Positions 1-12,880 of a stretch of DNA of 64,000 bases are shown piece after piece. The notes beneath the pieces are model-generated. The model saw only the letters and a program-made list of their open reading frames with translations, did not search any database and was not told where the DNA came from. The stretch's first letter is position 1, and every line of letters begins with the position of its first letter. This stretch comes from Endomychus coccineus (lineage: Eukaryota; Arthropoda; Insecta; Coleoptera; Endomychidae): positions 27,012,297-27,076,296 of the forward strand of contig OY294068.1 of NCBI GenBank assembly GCA_958510875.1, read 5' to 3'. The translations under genes were made by a program, and so were the position numbers.

Positions 1-150
1 CAACGTACTCACCAAATAATTATTTCTGTACTTCCTTCTAGATAAAATCATTATAAGTATACCAGTTAATATTAACTGAAAATAAAACATAAACATTATC
101 AAATTAAGATGAAATTAGTTGATGAAGTTAACTACAAATTGAATTATTAC

Positions 151-3100
151 CATTGTTGCAGGTACAAAAGTTGGAATTGTTTCAAAGTAGCTTAGAGTTG
201 ATGTCAGGGATCGCAAAAGGAAATACACCGTCAAAAATAAGGATCCTAGAATGGTTACCAATCCACCACATACCGTACACCAGAATATATATTTCTTTGA
301 CTCCCCACTGGTGGAATTGGCTGAAAACAACCACCATTTATTTTAATAACTCAATTGATTTCACTTATTTCTAATATTATAAAAAATAAAAATACAATTA
401 CTTAAATATTACTAAGTAAGTATTAAACCGTTGATTGGAATTTATCCTTTATCAAAATATACAATATGATCAACGAGAAAAAATATAGACATTTATTAAT
501 CAAAACTACAATTTACTATAGAAACAGAAAAGAAACAAATTCATTTCCTCTAACTCACTCTGATGAATAAAACAAAAATCTCCACAAATTCATTTTGATA
601 TACAAAACAACGTGATCTGACAGATATTCAAATTATAATGGAATACTCTCGAACAACTATAAAATAGTAGAAGCATCGATCTTCTAATCACTGTGGCTGC
701 CGGTCGCGGGTTCGAATCCAGCGACTGCGGAACTTTTCCGATGGCCCGAGAAAGTGATGCGGCAAGATAAAATGGGCTGCCAAGCCCAAGTGTCATCGAG
801 ACTGCCCTGGTTGCAGGATTGAGCCTACCACACGAGGTGGAGTGTTTAGTGGGTATATTTGAGGTGATTAAGTTAGGGACTCAGGGACTCCCACACTACC
901 TTATGGGATAGAACAGGACCATAAGGTGCCCAGAAAGGGTTGCAACCACCTCCCCCCCCCCCAAAAAAAACTGTAAAATAAATAACGTAACAGGTTTAGC
1001 TGATCGAGCAATCATTTTGACTGATCCTGAATTTCGCAAATCCGCAATATGCAAAGCAAAAACTATCTTCACAGAAATCAAAGGTCATAAGTATCAAACA
1101 TGAAATACGAGAACAACACCAAACATAAATTCAATTAAATGAGGAGAATATTTTTGGAAAACCTAAATTACGTTTACTTCAAAACTGACATAAATAGTAC
1201 GCAGGTAAACATAAAATTCGTGTACGGTATTCGTCACATGGAATTCTGAAGTATTTGAAGGTAATGACTCTGATTTGGTTAGTTGGCTACGTTCCAATTT
1301 CCTTTTTTGTTTAGAAATTAAATTATTGATCAAAGATTTGTGGTAACCATTGTCCAAAACAATTGGCTGAAGCTTCTCAACTTCGTTGTTATGATTTTGC
1401 TGGCTCAAAGGTGTAGCTGAATCCGCCGGGGTAAACCTATTTGTTTAAGTGGGTTTTCTGTATATGTCGAAAGTGTGATTAACATCTTTTATAATGTCAA
1501 TATCCAGGAAAGGAAGCTGATTATCTGTTTCCATTTCGACAGTGAATCTCAGTGAATCAAATTGGCTATTAGGCGTGTTCAAAAAGCCATGTAAATCTAA
1601 ATCTTTACTTGTAATCGCGAAAATGTTGTCAACATATCTTTACTAAACTTTTAGAAACTGAATCGAATTTGATTTCAAGTTCGCTTAGAAAAATATTGAC
1701 CAAAAAAGGAGAGAGAGAGTGAATTTTGCTCCATACATAAAGATGTAAAGATCACGTATTCTGTGCAGTTTCTATCGGGGATATTTATATTTGAAAGCCA
1801 TTTCTTGAGAATGTTTATCGACTCAGAGATTGGAGTGTTTGTACCTATATAATGAAGCAACATCAAATGAAATGAGAGTATCACCAGGTTCAAGTTTGTA
1901 ATCTTTCAATTTTGCAATAAGTTCCAGAGAATTTTTCACAGACAAACTTGGTGCGGCTTGGAAGTTGCTAAATTCCTTCACCAACCATTCTGCTATGTTA
2001 TACGTAGGACAATTAGTGTTTGGAATGATTGGTCTCATGAAATTACCTGGTTTATGAATCTTAGGTAAGCAATACAGTTTAGGAAGATTAGGATTTGAAA
2101 ATATAAGTTTGTATTTTAAATTATCCGAAAGTATACGATTTTAATGAATTATTGACTAGTTTGACGCATTTCGATAGCGGATTCCTGGTAATCGGTTCAT
2201 AGGGACTATCATTTATTAAGGTATTTACCGAATTATAATAATCCTCTTTGTCCATAAATTCGAGGGAATTTCCCTTATCTGTTTTCAAGTAATAACAGTA
2301 TTTTTCTTTCAATGATTTACAGATATTATTGAAGTTATTGCAGGAACTTTTATAGGATTTATTTGAATGTTCAAGAATTGTCATGCACTTGTAACGAATA
2401 ACAGCTTTATCTTGAAACTTGAGAGACCAAATCGTATTTTCAATATAATTAATTAAATCCTACATAGCTAATTTCTTAGAATCAATTGCAAAATTTCAAC
2501 CTCCATTTAACGAACTCATTTCCGTTTCATTTAAATTAATATCGGTTTTATTGTGAATAATGTTTATGTTCTCAGTTTCTCTCTCTCAAGTGTAAAAAAG
2601 AAACCGAAAGAATAGAGATGAATGATTTTCATCCCCATTTAACCATCAATAAGACTTTAAAAGTTGATTTCATAATATTGCTTTTAATATGTTTAGTTTC
2701 ATTTCTTTTGTTTTCAACACTGAAGACGATTCTTCACAATAATATCTGAAAACTAGACTATTAGACTCAAATTTTATTTTAATATGTCATCTACCTCAAA
2801 TATCGGAAAATAATCACTACTATTATTTTCAACAAACAAGTATCGTTATAATTCAATTTACATTAAAATAATAAAATAATAATTTTCAATTATTATCTCT
2901 GTTATGAGTGGGGTAAAACTAAGCAGGCGTAGTAGGTTCATCATCATCTTACCAGGAGGTAGTGCATGTGGAAACGGTTGAAGGGTTGGCGGAAGATGGT
3001 ACTGAACCACTTGCATCACAGGATAACCATGCATATTTGGGCCACTTATTCACCAAATTTTGATTAGAAAAACGCGAAAAATCATGAACTTCAAACCTGA

Positions 3101-5507
3101 ATCGAACGAATCAATTAGGCCGATTTATTGCCAATCGTTCCATTTTCGATGTAGCAAAACGATGGTACAGTATGAAGAAGGATACTTAAAAATTGCACAA
3201 ACAACGCACATAACTATCAGAATCTTACTACCACGTTTCGATCAGAGGGCAGAAGTACAATGCCATAGTTAAGGGCTGTATCGAGCTTCATCTAACGAAT
3301 AATGTCACGAAAAGTGGGATAATTTTCATCGTATTTTTCCCATTCGAATACTCTTTGTGAACCATCAATCAATGATTCGAAACAAGTGTTGTAATCATTA
3401 ATTTGAATTGAAAGTGATTTCAAATGTACCAGAATAAAATATAAACGTTCTTCTCAATTACCGCCCTGCATTGAAGGCGTAAACAAACGTTACATCTCAC
3501 TCTAAAAGTCAATACCCCTTCGTATTTTCACCCCTACTTTCGATGTTGATGCGCGGTTTTACTTACTTGCTAACAAGTGGATTCTTGTACATAATACATA
3601 TACATATGTAGAAAACACTTGAAAAGTCTGTTAAAACGATTTGCATATCGGTGAGACATAAAAATTACACAGTAGCACGCAACCATCTGAATTCCGTTGT
3701 TTTATATCAAGAAAACCATTAATATGTTAGATAGTGATAAAATACCCTAATAGCCCATTCGATCACTTTGATTAACTGTCAATATACAGCGTGTTCCAAG
3801 ATAAAAAATTATCGATCTAGGGATTTGCTCTATTTACCTAAAATAATGTACGGACATGAACTGGGTCGGTAAAGTACCTGATAATATTATAACAGTGGGG
3901 GTGGTCTAATCCTACCCATGAACGCAGATGGTTGAATGTAAATGTAAAATATATTAGAAGAAGAAAATAGAAATATTTTTTATAAAAAGAGTTTATGGAA
4001 ATGTCCAACGACTGAATATTCGTGATGGTATTTGGAAACTTTATTTCGTATTTAGTACTACGCCTAATAATTGCTTCAATAATCTTAAAAATGGTTTCCG
4101 CTCGGAATTATAGATGATTAAAATTGGAAAGAAACTGTGACTGACATCTATGTTTTAAAAGAAAATTGATTATTTAACTTGCGCGAAAGAAAACTCGAGA
4201 GAGGTCACGCAACACGCGATGAGAGAGGTGACTAGAAAACGGAAATGAACAGAATCTTGGTTGTGAATTGCATCTGAGTGAGTCGTAATCTTATGGTTTA
4301 TCTTATCTGATATTAATTGACTTTATTGAAAGATTATTATCGACAGTGAACAGATAATTTGATGTCTAATTGTATCTAAACCTAGTTGTAGATGTATATA
4401 TTCTCTGATCAATGATATTTTTCAATAATATATGAATGTCGACTCATCGTCATGTTCACACCAGATCACTTTCGATTGATCGAATCTAAAACTCGAGAGA
4501 GGTCACGCAACACGCGATGAGAGAGGTGACTAGAAAACGGAAATGAACAGAATCTTGGTTGTGAATTGCATCTGAGTGAGTCGTAATCTTATGGTTTATC
4601 TTATCTGATATTAATTGACTTTATTGAAAGATTATTATCGACAGTGAACAGATAATTTGATGTCTAATTGTATCTAAACCTAGATGTATATATTCTCTGA
4701 TCAATGATATTTTTCAATAATATATGAATGTCGACTCATCGTCATGTTCACACCAGATCACTTTCGATTGATCGAATCTAAATCACATAATCATTTACTA
4801 TATTCTTTCTCTTGTATTTATAAAATATTATATAAATATTAGCCAGAATATGTGCCAATTTTCATTTTGCAATTGAAAAATGTGAGGTCTCCAGAAGAGT
4901 CAATAGAAATTACGCTACAAGCAGATCATTCCTTAAAAAATACAACAACAACAGCGAATTCGTAAAACCTATTCGTCATCATGTTGAAACTCATGTTTTT
5001 TGCTCTTGAATAGTCTATAAAATGAGGGAGCATACCTATATGTGTCCTATATCTGGAACTAAGTGTATTGTCCACCCTGGGTCTTGGTGGAGGGCGAGGC
5101 GGCAAAGCTGGAGGCAATGGCGAAATTTCTATCCTATCGTCGGCATCAAATTTCCTTTCATTAACATTCACTTCGTCTTTATTTTGATTATCTTCCTGTA
5201 AGTGACACGTGCATTTAGTTGGGGATGTTTTGGGCATGTGACCCATCTTTGGTGAGGACTGCAGGTTATGTGCAGATGAAGTGATCGGATGCACGTGATT
5301 TGTAGTGTTCGATACATGACTATTGCTGATGTGATAATTCGATTTCGATAGACAATGGTTATGTCTTAGATCAGTCTTTATGGCCTCTATGTTCAATTTG
5401 TCGTTACAAGAGCATGAGTGCGAGTGATTTCTTATAAGGTCGCTCGTTTCGCTGGCTTGAAAATTGTGATCCACAATTTTCTGCGGATCTGGTGATGGTG
5501 TAGACAT
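151..5507 (-). CDS. Single-pass membrane protein, 5' two coding exons, continues past the left edge
   Basis: Two coding exons are visible. Exon 1 is 5507-5036 (ATG with an AAAC context, donor G|GTATGC, 157 codons plus one base). Exon 2 is 320-151 (acceptor TTGTTTTCAG, donor ATG|GTAATA), so the join is phase-consistent and gives 214 residues so far. Residues 1-157 look cytosolic and disordered: His/Cys clusters (NHSHSCSCND near residue 27), then a polyproline run (PLPPALPPRPPPRPR, about residues 129-143) that could bind SH3 or WW domains. Residues 168-193 form one strong hydrophobic segment (YIFWCTVCGGLVTILG...), followed by FETIPTFVPAT. An acceptor-like TTTATTTCAG near 5565 suggests an upstream noncoding exon. 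The intron is 4.7 kb and repeat-filled. I do not recognise the family. The splice model is inferred from phase and consensus; the remaining exons lie outside the window. Confidence 0.68.
640..960 (+). repeat. tRNA-derived SINE-like fragment
   Basis: A strong RNA polymerase III B-box-like string (GGGTTCGAATCC) lies at 708-719. It is followed by about 230 bp of GC-richer sequence unlike its surroundings, ending in C-rich and A-rich runs near 950-970. This layout suits a tRNA-headed SINE with a short tail. No clean A box or target duplication was found, so it may be a fragment. Confidence 0.42.
1163..2500 (-). mobile_element. Penelope-like retroelement remnant (PLE-3): reverse transcriptase, decayed
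   Basis: Read on the minus strand, broken frames give a PLE-type reverse transcriptase in order. A pre-RT block contains KTDKGNSLEFMDKEDYYNS (near 2290). RT motifs follow: RPIIPNTNCPTYNIAEWLV and LISFDVASLY (2040-1840). The RT C-terminal block is LPFLDIDI...IYRKPT followed by a stop (about 1530-1440). The post-RT linker is NGYHKSLINNLISKQKR (about 1340). Stops and frameshifts separate the blocks and the GIY-YIG endonuclease is not seen here, so the copy is dead. A second piece of the same family lies at 25690-25844. Confidence 0.8.
2501..4190. other. Intronic, mostly featureless; one exon-like stretch near 2950-3045
   Basis: AT-rich sequence inside the intron of the left-edge gene. No transposon domain was recognised. 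The minus strand near 3040-2950 can encode MHGYPVMQVVQYHLPP then a proline-rich run, ending at a good donor (CCTG|GTAAGA), but it lacks a convincing acceptor and is not phase-compatible with exon 1 of the surrounding gene. Confidence 0.3.
4191..4782. repeat. Two-copy tandem duplication, 298-bp unit
   Basis: The segment beginning ACTCGAGAGAGGTCACGC occurs at 4193 and again at 4491. The copies look virtually identical except for a 6-bp loss in the second (GTTGTAGATG versus GATG context near 4684). The near-identity implies a recent duplication or ongoing homogenisation. It lies in the intron of the left-edge gene and codes for nothing recognisable. Confidence 0.93.
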
Positions 5508-5619
5508 GTTTGTTTCATTTGTTTGACTATGTCATATTGTAGCAGCCTCGAATCTTGTTTTTTCTGAAATAAATAATATGTTATGTGTCAAAAGCAATAT
5601 CTAATTAATTTCTGCTTTT

Positions 5620-5990
5620 TCCTGTCAATTAATTTGGATATAATTTGAGGTTGAAAACCATTGTTAATGGCTATAACCTTAATTATATTCAATTCTTCAT
5701 TGAGGTTTTCAGGAAAAAGTAGAAGTGAAAAGGCTCTATGTATCATAGAGTTGTAAGTTGATAATTTGTAACTACGGGGCTAAAAGATGAATTGGCAAGA
5801 GTTGTATCTGTGAATGTATGTTTTCTATAAATTTTGAAAGCAATGATATTATCATGGTGCTTGAGGGTAAGGTCTAGGAAATTTATTTATTACCTTCCTC
5901 AGATTCTAAAGTGAACTTAATGTTAGGATGGATATTATTAATGAAGGATAAGAAAACATTCAATTGTCGTGATCTATCTCAACATATCTA
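5620..5990 (-). mobile_element. Penelope-like element fragment (PLE-2), end of reverse transcriptase
   Basis: The minus strand reads through FLSFINNIHPNIKFTLESE, then LDLTLKHHDNII, FKIYRKHTFTDTT and, after frameshifts, a segment ending INNGF. This is the conserved C-terminal RT block of PLEs (FLDL...IYRKxTFTDT...NNGY). Stops interrupt it. A short stretch at 6030-6065 resembles the distal 3' sequence of the PLE-2 copies at 21240-21300 and 34190-34240. Confidence 0.72.
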
Positions 5991-6689
5991 AACCAACAAT
6001 GAATATGATTTTTAGATAGAGGGGAACTCATTATTATATCAATATGATAATTTAGCTCAAAGTAATGACTTCCACCATTGAATATAACAATGTCTCAAAG
6101 CTGCAATAACATATGATACCCTGTTGATTTTCCTGCAAGCAGGGAATCGTAAAGCTCCAATAAAATCAGCAACGACAATTTGCATGTTTCCACTACCTAG
6201 CATGGTATTTGAGAGCTAAAAGCAGTTTAAGTTTATTGGTAAAATGATTGCAAGTTATCTCGGAACATAGTAGCAAGTATCTCGGAATTATACTGAACTT
6301 TCGCTATCAAATGCCTAACGAAATATAATTCAAAATATTACATCGTATTTTTTATTTCTCGTCGAATTCTACAAATTCCTAGGAATCCTTTGACTTAATT
6401 CAACGTAGTATAGTAGTGGGATATTTGAATAAAATGGAAATATTTTTCATCAAATAACATTTCTACTGATTAAGCGAACATTAAATAAAACTTTGATGTT
6501 AAATGACATCCTTAGTGTTTGATATTTCTGTTGATTTTCTTATGTCATTGAAATATCTCGGCAGTCATAGGTACATTATGTTAGTTATAGGAATGTTTAT
6601 GATATGCGTTAGCAATTTTAGAAATATAGAAATCGAAGACAATGTGCCTATCGTTGTAACTCAACGACAGTATGGAACTATCAAAAAGC

Positions 6690-8010
6690 TTTTGCACGCC
6701 TAGACAAAAGGAACAAGTGGACACTGATCTAGATACCTGACAACTCGGGCATTGAGGGAATTGTCCACCGGAATTATACATAAAAATCGTCTGAAACGTA
6801 AAAATTTTGAGCAGCATGTAGATCTGGTATTTTGGGAAGCTTCTAGACACTAATTTCACAGCCCGCAGATGAACGGGGTGTTTTACAAGATACGGCCGTT
6901 TTTTGCAAAGTTGTAGAGCGCTGATTTTTTTATTTTTATGTTCCAAGACTTTTTTTTTAAATTACGTATTTTCTCCGCTCAAAATGCGCCGCAGAAGCTT
7001 CGCGGTTATATAAATAATAATCAGATTTTTAAGTGTGAAATACTAATTTTGGTCAAAATTACCAAGAAAGCAAAGTTCTAGACCAGAACATTTCCTATTT
7101 ACGTAACAAAATTTGTTTCTGAAATTGCTTATTTTCTCCGCTAGAACGCGCCGTAGAAGCTTCGCGGCTATAATTAATCAGCTTTTTAAGCGATTTTTCA
7201 CATTTTGATCTGGATTATCCTGATGATGTAGTAGAAGAAGTAATTGAAGTTTGCCTTGATATTGATATGAGTTTGCTATAAAATCCACTATCGTCGGAGG
7301 AAGAAGTATATAGAGGAAGTAGAGACAAGAATGAATATATGAATGTGAAAAGAGCAAAGACTGCATGAGAATGTGATTATTATGTACAATAAAAACATAT
7401 AAAAAGTACTATTTTTTGTAAAAATATCATTATTTAGTATGCTAATAAAAAATTATTATTTTCGTTAAAAAAAATATTTTTTTACTCGAACTAGAAAAAT
7501 TCTTGCTATAAGCTTTCTTGTATCTTTTCGCAAAAATTAATAATTACCAAATTACAAGAAAAAAAAGAAGAAAGAGAATAGAAAAAAATACTCGATATTC
7601 AAAAAATTGTATGTATTATTCTATATCTCATTGGCGCCATATATCAGCAAAAATTAGTAATTTGAAATAGTTGCTTCGCTCTCTTGATAATTTTTTTATT
7701 ATAGAATATTTCAGTAGATACTGAGAAACCTAACCAGGTTTAGCCCACTCTAAAGCTTCATTATAAACCCTTCAAGAACAAGAGCTAACATACTTCTAGT
7801 GCAAAGCAGGTTGAACCTACATACTCTAATCGGTCTGAACACCATCTACGAAGGCTCGTCTTAGGTAATAGAAGACGCTCAATGCCAACTATGTCTCGAG
7901 GATGATTCTTTTTCACTTTTTAACTGCTACTGAATCTCACCGATACGGTAAATGGGAAGAAAACTGCATAACTCTTATTCAATTATATAAAGGTCTGTGC
8001 GGTTCCCAGA
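6690..8010 (+). mobile_element. LINE remnant (I-superclade-like), RNase H motif and C-terminal Cys motif
   Basis: Near 6735-6765 the plus strand reads IPDNSGIEGI, resembling the RNase H segment WxPGHSGIxGN of I-type LINEs. About 1 kb further, at 7785-7910, it reads RTRANILLVQSRLNLHTL then AQCQLCLEDDSFSLFNC, the usual C-terminal Cys-containing end of such elements. The separation and stops imply a decayed, interrupted copy. Only short motifs support this call. Confidence 0.45.
6945..7195. repeat. Diverged two-copy tandem repeat, period about 163 bp
   Basis: TATTTTCTCCGCT followed by GCGCCG(C/T)AGAAGCTTCGCGG and an AT-rich tail occurs at 6967 and 7130. The copies differ by several substitutions. 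The GC-rich core stands out against very AT-rich flanks, and a related GCGCCG/AAGCTT string occurs near 10856. Confidence 0.6.
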
Positions 8011-8879
8011 AGTACGAATACGCATAAACAAACACATGAAGAACAATACATTTACAGGTAGGTACCTACTATTTCTTATAGAGCATAAAGAAATTCCTCG
8101 GAAACACACAACAATAGGATTTATTTTCTATTGCTGATTGTTGGTAAGTTTTATTGTGCAAGGGATTTCAGAACGAATTCCTCAACAATTTTACCTAAAT
8201 ATCTATATAAGCTAATGCCTTTGTAAGTGCCGGGTGAGAAACCTTTTTAGCAGGTATTGAAATAAGAAAGAGCAAGTTTGTGTGTGCAAATGTTATTATT
8301 ATATCAGATGAAACCATCGGGTAACTATAATTTTATCTTCATTCAGATAATTTCCATTCCGAACTTACATTTAAATGTTCAAAGAATATTCAAGTGTTAA
8401 TGAATTTAGACTAATACGTTTTTAATTTTGAGACAAAATAAATGCTGAATAACATAACTCCTAGACCAAGATACACGTTCATCTTTGTTATATAAAATAA
8501 CATCAATCTATCAAACTTTGAAGGATGATAGTGTACCCAGAAATAATGATTCCTAAACATATCAATTCAAAAATTTAATAAAATCAGTCATTACCTGAAA
8601 ATCAAACTTTTAATAGTTCTTTTATTGTTTACCATACTCTATAGGAACGTTTAGATTGTAACCTGAGAAAGAATAAAATACAATTGTAAATATTTATCGT
8701 TATCGTTTTAATAATTTCAAACCATTTTCACTTTTGCTATGGAGGCATTTCTATTATTTTAGATATTTTAGTTTTTAATTACCTTCCTCCAAATTGTTTT
8801 AATAAGGGTAATTTTATTTTTATATCTGTTATTATCTGTTATGCTTAATATACGCAAAGAAAAATTAAAAGGAGGTACT

Positions 8880-9200
8880 CTCTCAAGATGGAGCACCCAA
8901 AATGTAAACAGAAATTCCAATTCCACCTTGGAAACAAATAAGAGTGGATACAGGGGAAGGTTCTCGCGGTTGGGAAATGAGTAATCTGTTGATATAACGA
9001 TGATTGCAGAACAGAAGAAAGTATTGGAGTCGAGTCATTGGACTCAGAACCAACCTTTGATAAATACACCAGTATCTTCCAAGCGGAAGCCCATGCAATT
9101 GAGATATGTGCATAAGTCAATCTAGACAAAAGATAATAAAAGGAGAACAGACATCATGTCTCATAGTCAAGCAGTCATAAAAGCGCTGGTTAAAAATAGT
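8880..9200 (+). mobile_element. LINE RNase H domain fragment
   Basis: The plus strand reads FDKYTSIFQAEAHAIEICA (about 9055-9110), then SHSQAVIKAL (about 9160-9190). These match the RNase H blocks YxSVFQAExxAI and SDSQAAIKAL of I/R1-type LINEs. Orientation is opposite to the RT/RNase H remnant next door (9480-10220), so this is a separate insertion or an inverted piece. Confidence 0.62.
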
Positions 9201-9479
9201 ATTAGCTCCTCGAGACATAAGTTCTTACCTGCAAAACCAAACTAAACACCATAGGAGTACAGGACAGATTCACTCTCCACTAGGCCCAAGAGCATATATG
9301 AATTTAAAGAACTGATCAGTCTCTTTGACCCTTCTGTGGTATATAAACACCTTATACAGGAACTCCTCAGAGCAAAAGACTGAAGTTCTCTCCTGGAAAA
9401 ATAGCCCTAGATCCTCCTAGATAATTTGAGGCAAAATGATATCTTGGAAAGCTTGATGTGAACCAGAAATAATCTAATG

Positions 9480-10220
9480 TATGAGAAAGCTGAACCCACC
9501 CCCTCCCGGTCAGTCTCTTCGCTATTTCATTCCCTTTCCAACCTGAGTGACCCAGGATCCAGGCCAGCAGCTCGGCTTGGAGGACTGTGTTGAGATCCCA
9601 TATTCAATATATCTAAGACCGCGAAATGCTTCATCTGACTCTTGTGCATGTTCTAGACCCATCCGTATGACCGTATGCCATTGTCATTCCTCTCTCGAGG
9701 GGATGACAACCCTGAAATTCTGCTCCTCGAACCACAGAGCCTTGATTCTGCCCTGAAGATCTAGTTGCAACCTTTCAGTCAGCCTCCTGAAAAGATGGGA
9801 TTGATCTGGACTCCATCTCTGTAGCGAGACATTTTCAGCTAAGCCTGTAGACCGCCATCATTGCGAGATTCCTCTTCGTCAATGATAGGGGTGGCACGCC
9901 CAGCAAGGCTCTAAAAGCTGCAGTCGGTGTACTCTTCCTCGTGGATGTAATGCCTCTGAGCAAGAGCCCCTGACAACCTTACTGGTAGCTCATCCACGGC
10001 CAAACACTATGAAGGAAGGAGAGTACTTTCCCTGTGGACACCCTTTACATACCGAACCTTTCAGAGTATAACCTGGCCCCGTCGTGGAAAGGTGTCTACC
10101 CTCAAGGGCGTTATACTCCACCCTAATATCTCCTGCGGTATACCATGTCTCTCCACCACTTGTCTAATTCAAATCCTATAGGTCCTGTTGAAGGCTCCCT
10201 CCATGTCCAAGAAGGCTCCA
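9480..10220 (-). mobile_element. I-superclade LINE remnant: reverse transcriptase to RNase H
   Basis: Read on the minus strand from 10210 down: LDMEGAFNRT (RT domain A type), VVERHGIPQEILGWSITPL, KGCPQG (the GCPQG block of RT), then AAFRALLGVPPLSL, a possible HTDGSRT, LQAELLAWILGHSGWKGNE (RNase H) ending near 9510. The order is that of a non-LTR element with RNase H. Many stops and frameshifts make it nonfunctional. The region is visibly more GC-rich than its surroundings. Confidence 0.78.
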
Positions 10221-11864
10221 ATACAAATTCTATTTTACCAACACTCTATAAAGACTAGAGCCGAGAGAATCGCACCGTTGAAGCAGGAAAAAATCTCACC
10301 GGTGCGGTGGCAGCATACTAATATAAAACAACTACCGAGAGGGGGTATAATAGTCTTTTTAAGAGGCTGTAAGATCAACAAACTCAATCTAATCTATAAT
10401 TTGTTTCTAATTATATGTGGAGAGAATCTATTTCACAACATAGTTTCCAAAAGTCAGCAACAAAAAATGGCGGACTAAATGTTAATAGGCGCTAATGACG
10501 GGCTATTAAAAATGCAAGTTATTATTTAGTCACCCTATATGTAGCCTAGTTTAAAATGAAGAACGCCGTCCATTTATTTGGTCTTCGATGATTTCGAACT
10601 GCTTATACTATTAATTAATGTAATCCAATAAATATCGCTACGCTAACTGAATGGATTCAATTAAAACAGACACTTTTATGGTTCCCAGAATTAAGTACGA
10701 TGCGTATGACCTATTTTCTGGTGCATACAGAGTTGCACAAACGAAGGCAGTATATTAATTTAATTAAGGTTTATCAACATAATTGGTACTTTGGATAAAA
10801 CTAAAGTTCCCACATTTCGAGAACAAATGAAATGAATTATAATTATAATCAAAATGCGCCGACAAAAGCTTTCCCTCCGAAACGTGAAATCATGTATTTA
10901 TCAAATTTACATAAAATTTCATTATATCTGAATTTTTTTCTTCACTATCTATAAAATCCTGAATGATACCTATATCTACATTTGTATATTCATTTGTATT
11001 TGACTGTGCAGCTATAGCACGTATTATAATATGTGTATATCGATCACCTGGAGATTCAATTATCTCTTTCTTTTGTTTGATTTTGATTCTAGATACATTA
11101 TTTGTAGAGAAAAATAGAGAAAAGTTAGCTAGCTGACTCACACTCCTTATTATGCCTGTATTAGTTTTTTTCTAATGTCTACCTATGAGTCTACATGTAT
11201 TGTTAATTCTGAAAAACGGAAGAGTGAAACGTTTAACTATATATGTGTTTTGGAACCATACTCGGTCGGAAAACTTTTAATAGTTAATAGGTTATCTTCG
11301 AATTAGCTACTCTTCAAGTTTAAAACTAGATTTTATATTAACTGTATTTTCTGTAGAATTGTTAGACAGAATTGTGATTTTAAATGTGTATTAATATGTT
11401 CCGGATAGTTATTAAGATACTGCTATGAATATTTTATTCTTATTGTACCTGACTCAGTTCTCACTGTTTCATTTATAACTGTTTACTGAAGCTTAATAAA
11501 TTACTTCGCTTTACTTAACTTTACATATCATTAACCAAAACTCGAGTGAATTTCCAGAAATTATAGAATTTGAGTAAGATCAATGATAACGAATATGCAG
11601 AATCATTTCTAGTGCTTAAATAATATGAAATAATGAAATTAGTTCGTTCAGATTTTTTGTAAACAAATAAATTTAGTACTTGTTTCCGAGATTAATTAGG
11701 TTCAGGGTTGAGTAGGCTTTGAAGTAACGTCTCATTTAATATTATATTCAATCTCTGTTAATGACCACAAACCGCATCTACCTGTATTAATTATATAATT
11801 ATCTCAGATATGAGAATACCGCAAAATTGAATACCATGAGATTGAAATCTAAAATACTATGTGG
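10221..11864. other. AT-rich sequence, no supported gene
   Basis: Only short open frames occur. The longest (11141-10890, minus) encodes 83 residues including IKQKKEIIESPGDRYTHIII; it matches no domain I know and has no splice context that would make it an exon. Nothing else was recognised. Confidence 0.5.
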
Positions 11865-12880
11865 TCCCGTGAGAGTCTTATATTTTTGTAAATATAAAGG
11901 AAGGATAGTAGATTGATGAACAATGCGATTCGATGCTCCGCTATAGATCAACTATTCACGCAGATTCATCTAAAATTCAATCGTTTTTAATTGAGGAGTG
12001 TAGGTCTGAGTATTACTATGGTTGGCAATTACTCTGACAGTACTTATTCAATGAAGGCATCCCGGTTCTTATATATTTCAATAGAACTGACTGGGAAATG
12101 TTTTGGGTATGTATAAACAAGTTTATGGTTTCTTCGCCTAATTGACCACAATTACGTGTAAGTACATAGAATTAAATTTTCTGAATTATGAAGATAACTT
12201 AGATAATTTAACATAGGATTATAAAGATAAATAGACGTAAAACATTGAACCATAGGCGGGATTCGAACCCTCATTTCTGGATGTCTATTCTAGGGTGTTT
12301 ACCAATTACACCACTTTGGTCCCGTCAGATTCTTATATTTTTGTAAATATAAACCTCTGAAAGGATAGTAGATCATTGATGAACACATCGAGATTCGATG
12401 CTCCGCTATAGATCCACTAATCACGCACATTCATCTACAGTTCAATCGTTTTCAATTGAGAAGTGTAGGTATGAGTATTACTATGGTTGGCAACAGCATC
12501 CCGGTTCTTATATATTTCAATAGAACTGACTGATAGCTGTTATGGGTAAGTATAAATAAATTTAAGGTTCCTTTGTCTAATTGGTAGGTACATTAAGAGA
12601 TACAGAATTAAATTTTCTGAATTATGGACATAACTTAGATAATTTAACATAGGATTATAAAGATGAATGAACGTAAATTATTGAACCATAGGCGGGATTC
12701 GAACCCACATTCCTGGAGCATCGAATCGCATTGTGTTCATCAATGATCTACTATCCTTTCAGAGGTTTATATTTACAAAAAATATAAAAATCTAATGGGA
12801 CCAAAGTGGTGTAATTGGTAAACAAGCTACACTAGACATCCAGGAACGTGGGATCGAATCCTTGAATTTTAGAATATAAG
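11865..12880 (-). repeat. tRNA-headed repeat, two direct copies plus an inverted partial copy
   Basis: A unit of about 446 bp recurs at roughly 11865-12310 and 12311-12715 (GGTCCCGT at 11872 and 12319). Each unit carries, on the minus strand, a tRNA-like head: GACCAAAGTGGTGTAATTGG (A-box region) and GGGTTCGAATCCCGCC (B box). An inverted partial copy follows (12716-12870) with the head on the plus strand (12798-12865). Anticodon-stem pairing is poor, so these are SINE-type heads rather than tRNA genes. The short AT-rich motif TTTTTGTAAATATAAA marks unit ends. Confidence 0.68.

Noticed and set aside
4926..5035. Continuation of the left-edge gene's exon 1 to a stop at 4926
   Set aside because: A strong donor (G|GTATGC) precedes it, and the exon at 320-151 continues in phase with a membrane segment.
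12240..12870. tRNA genes
   Set aside because: A and B boxes are recognisable but the anticodon and acceptor stems do not pair, and copies are embedded in a longer dispersed repeat.
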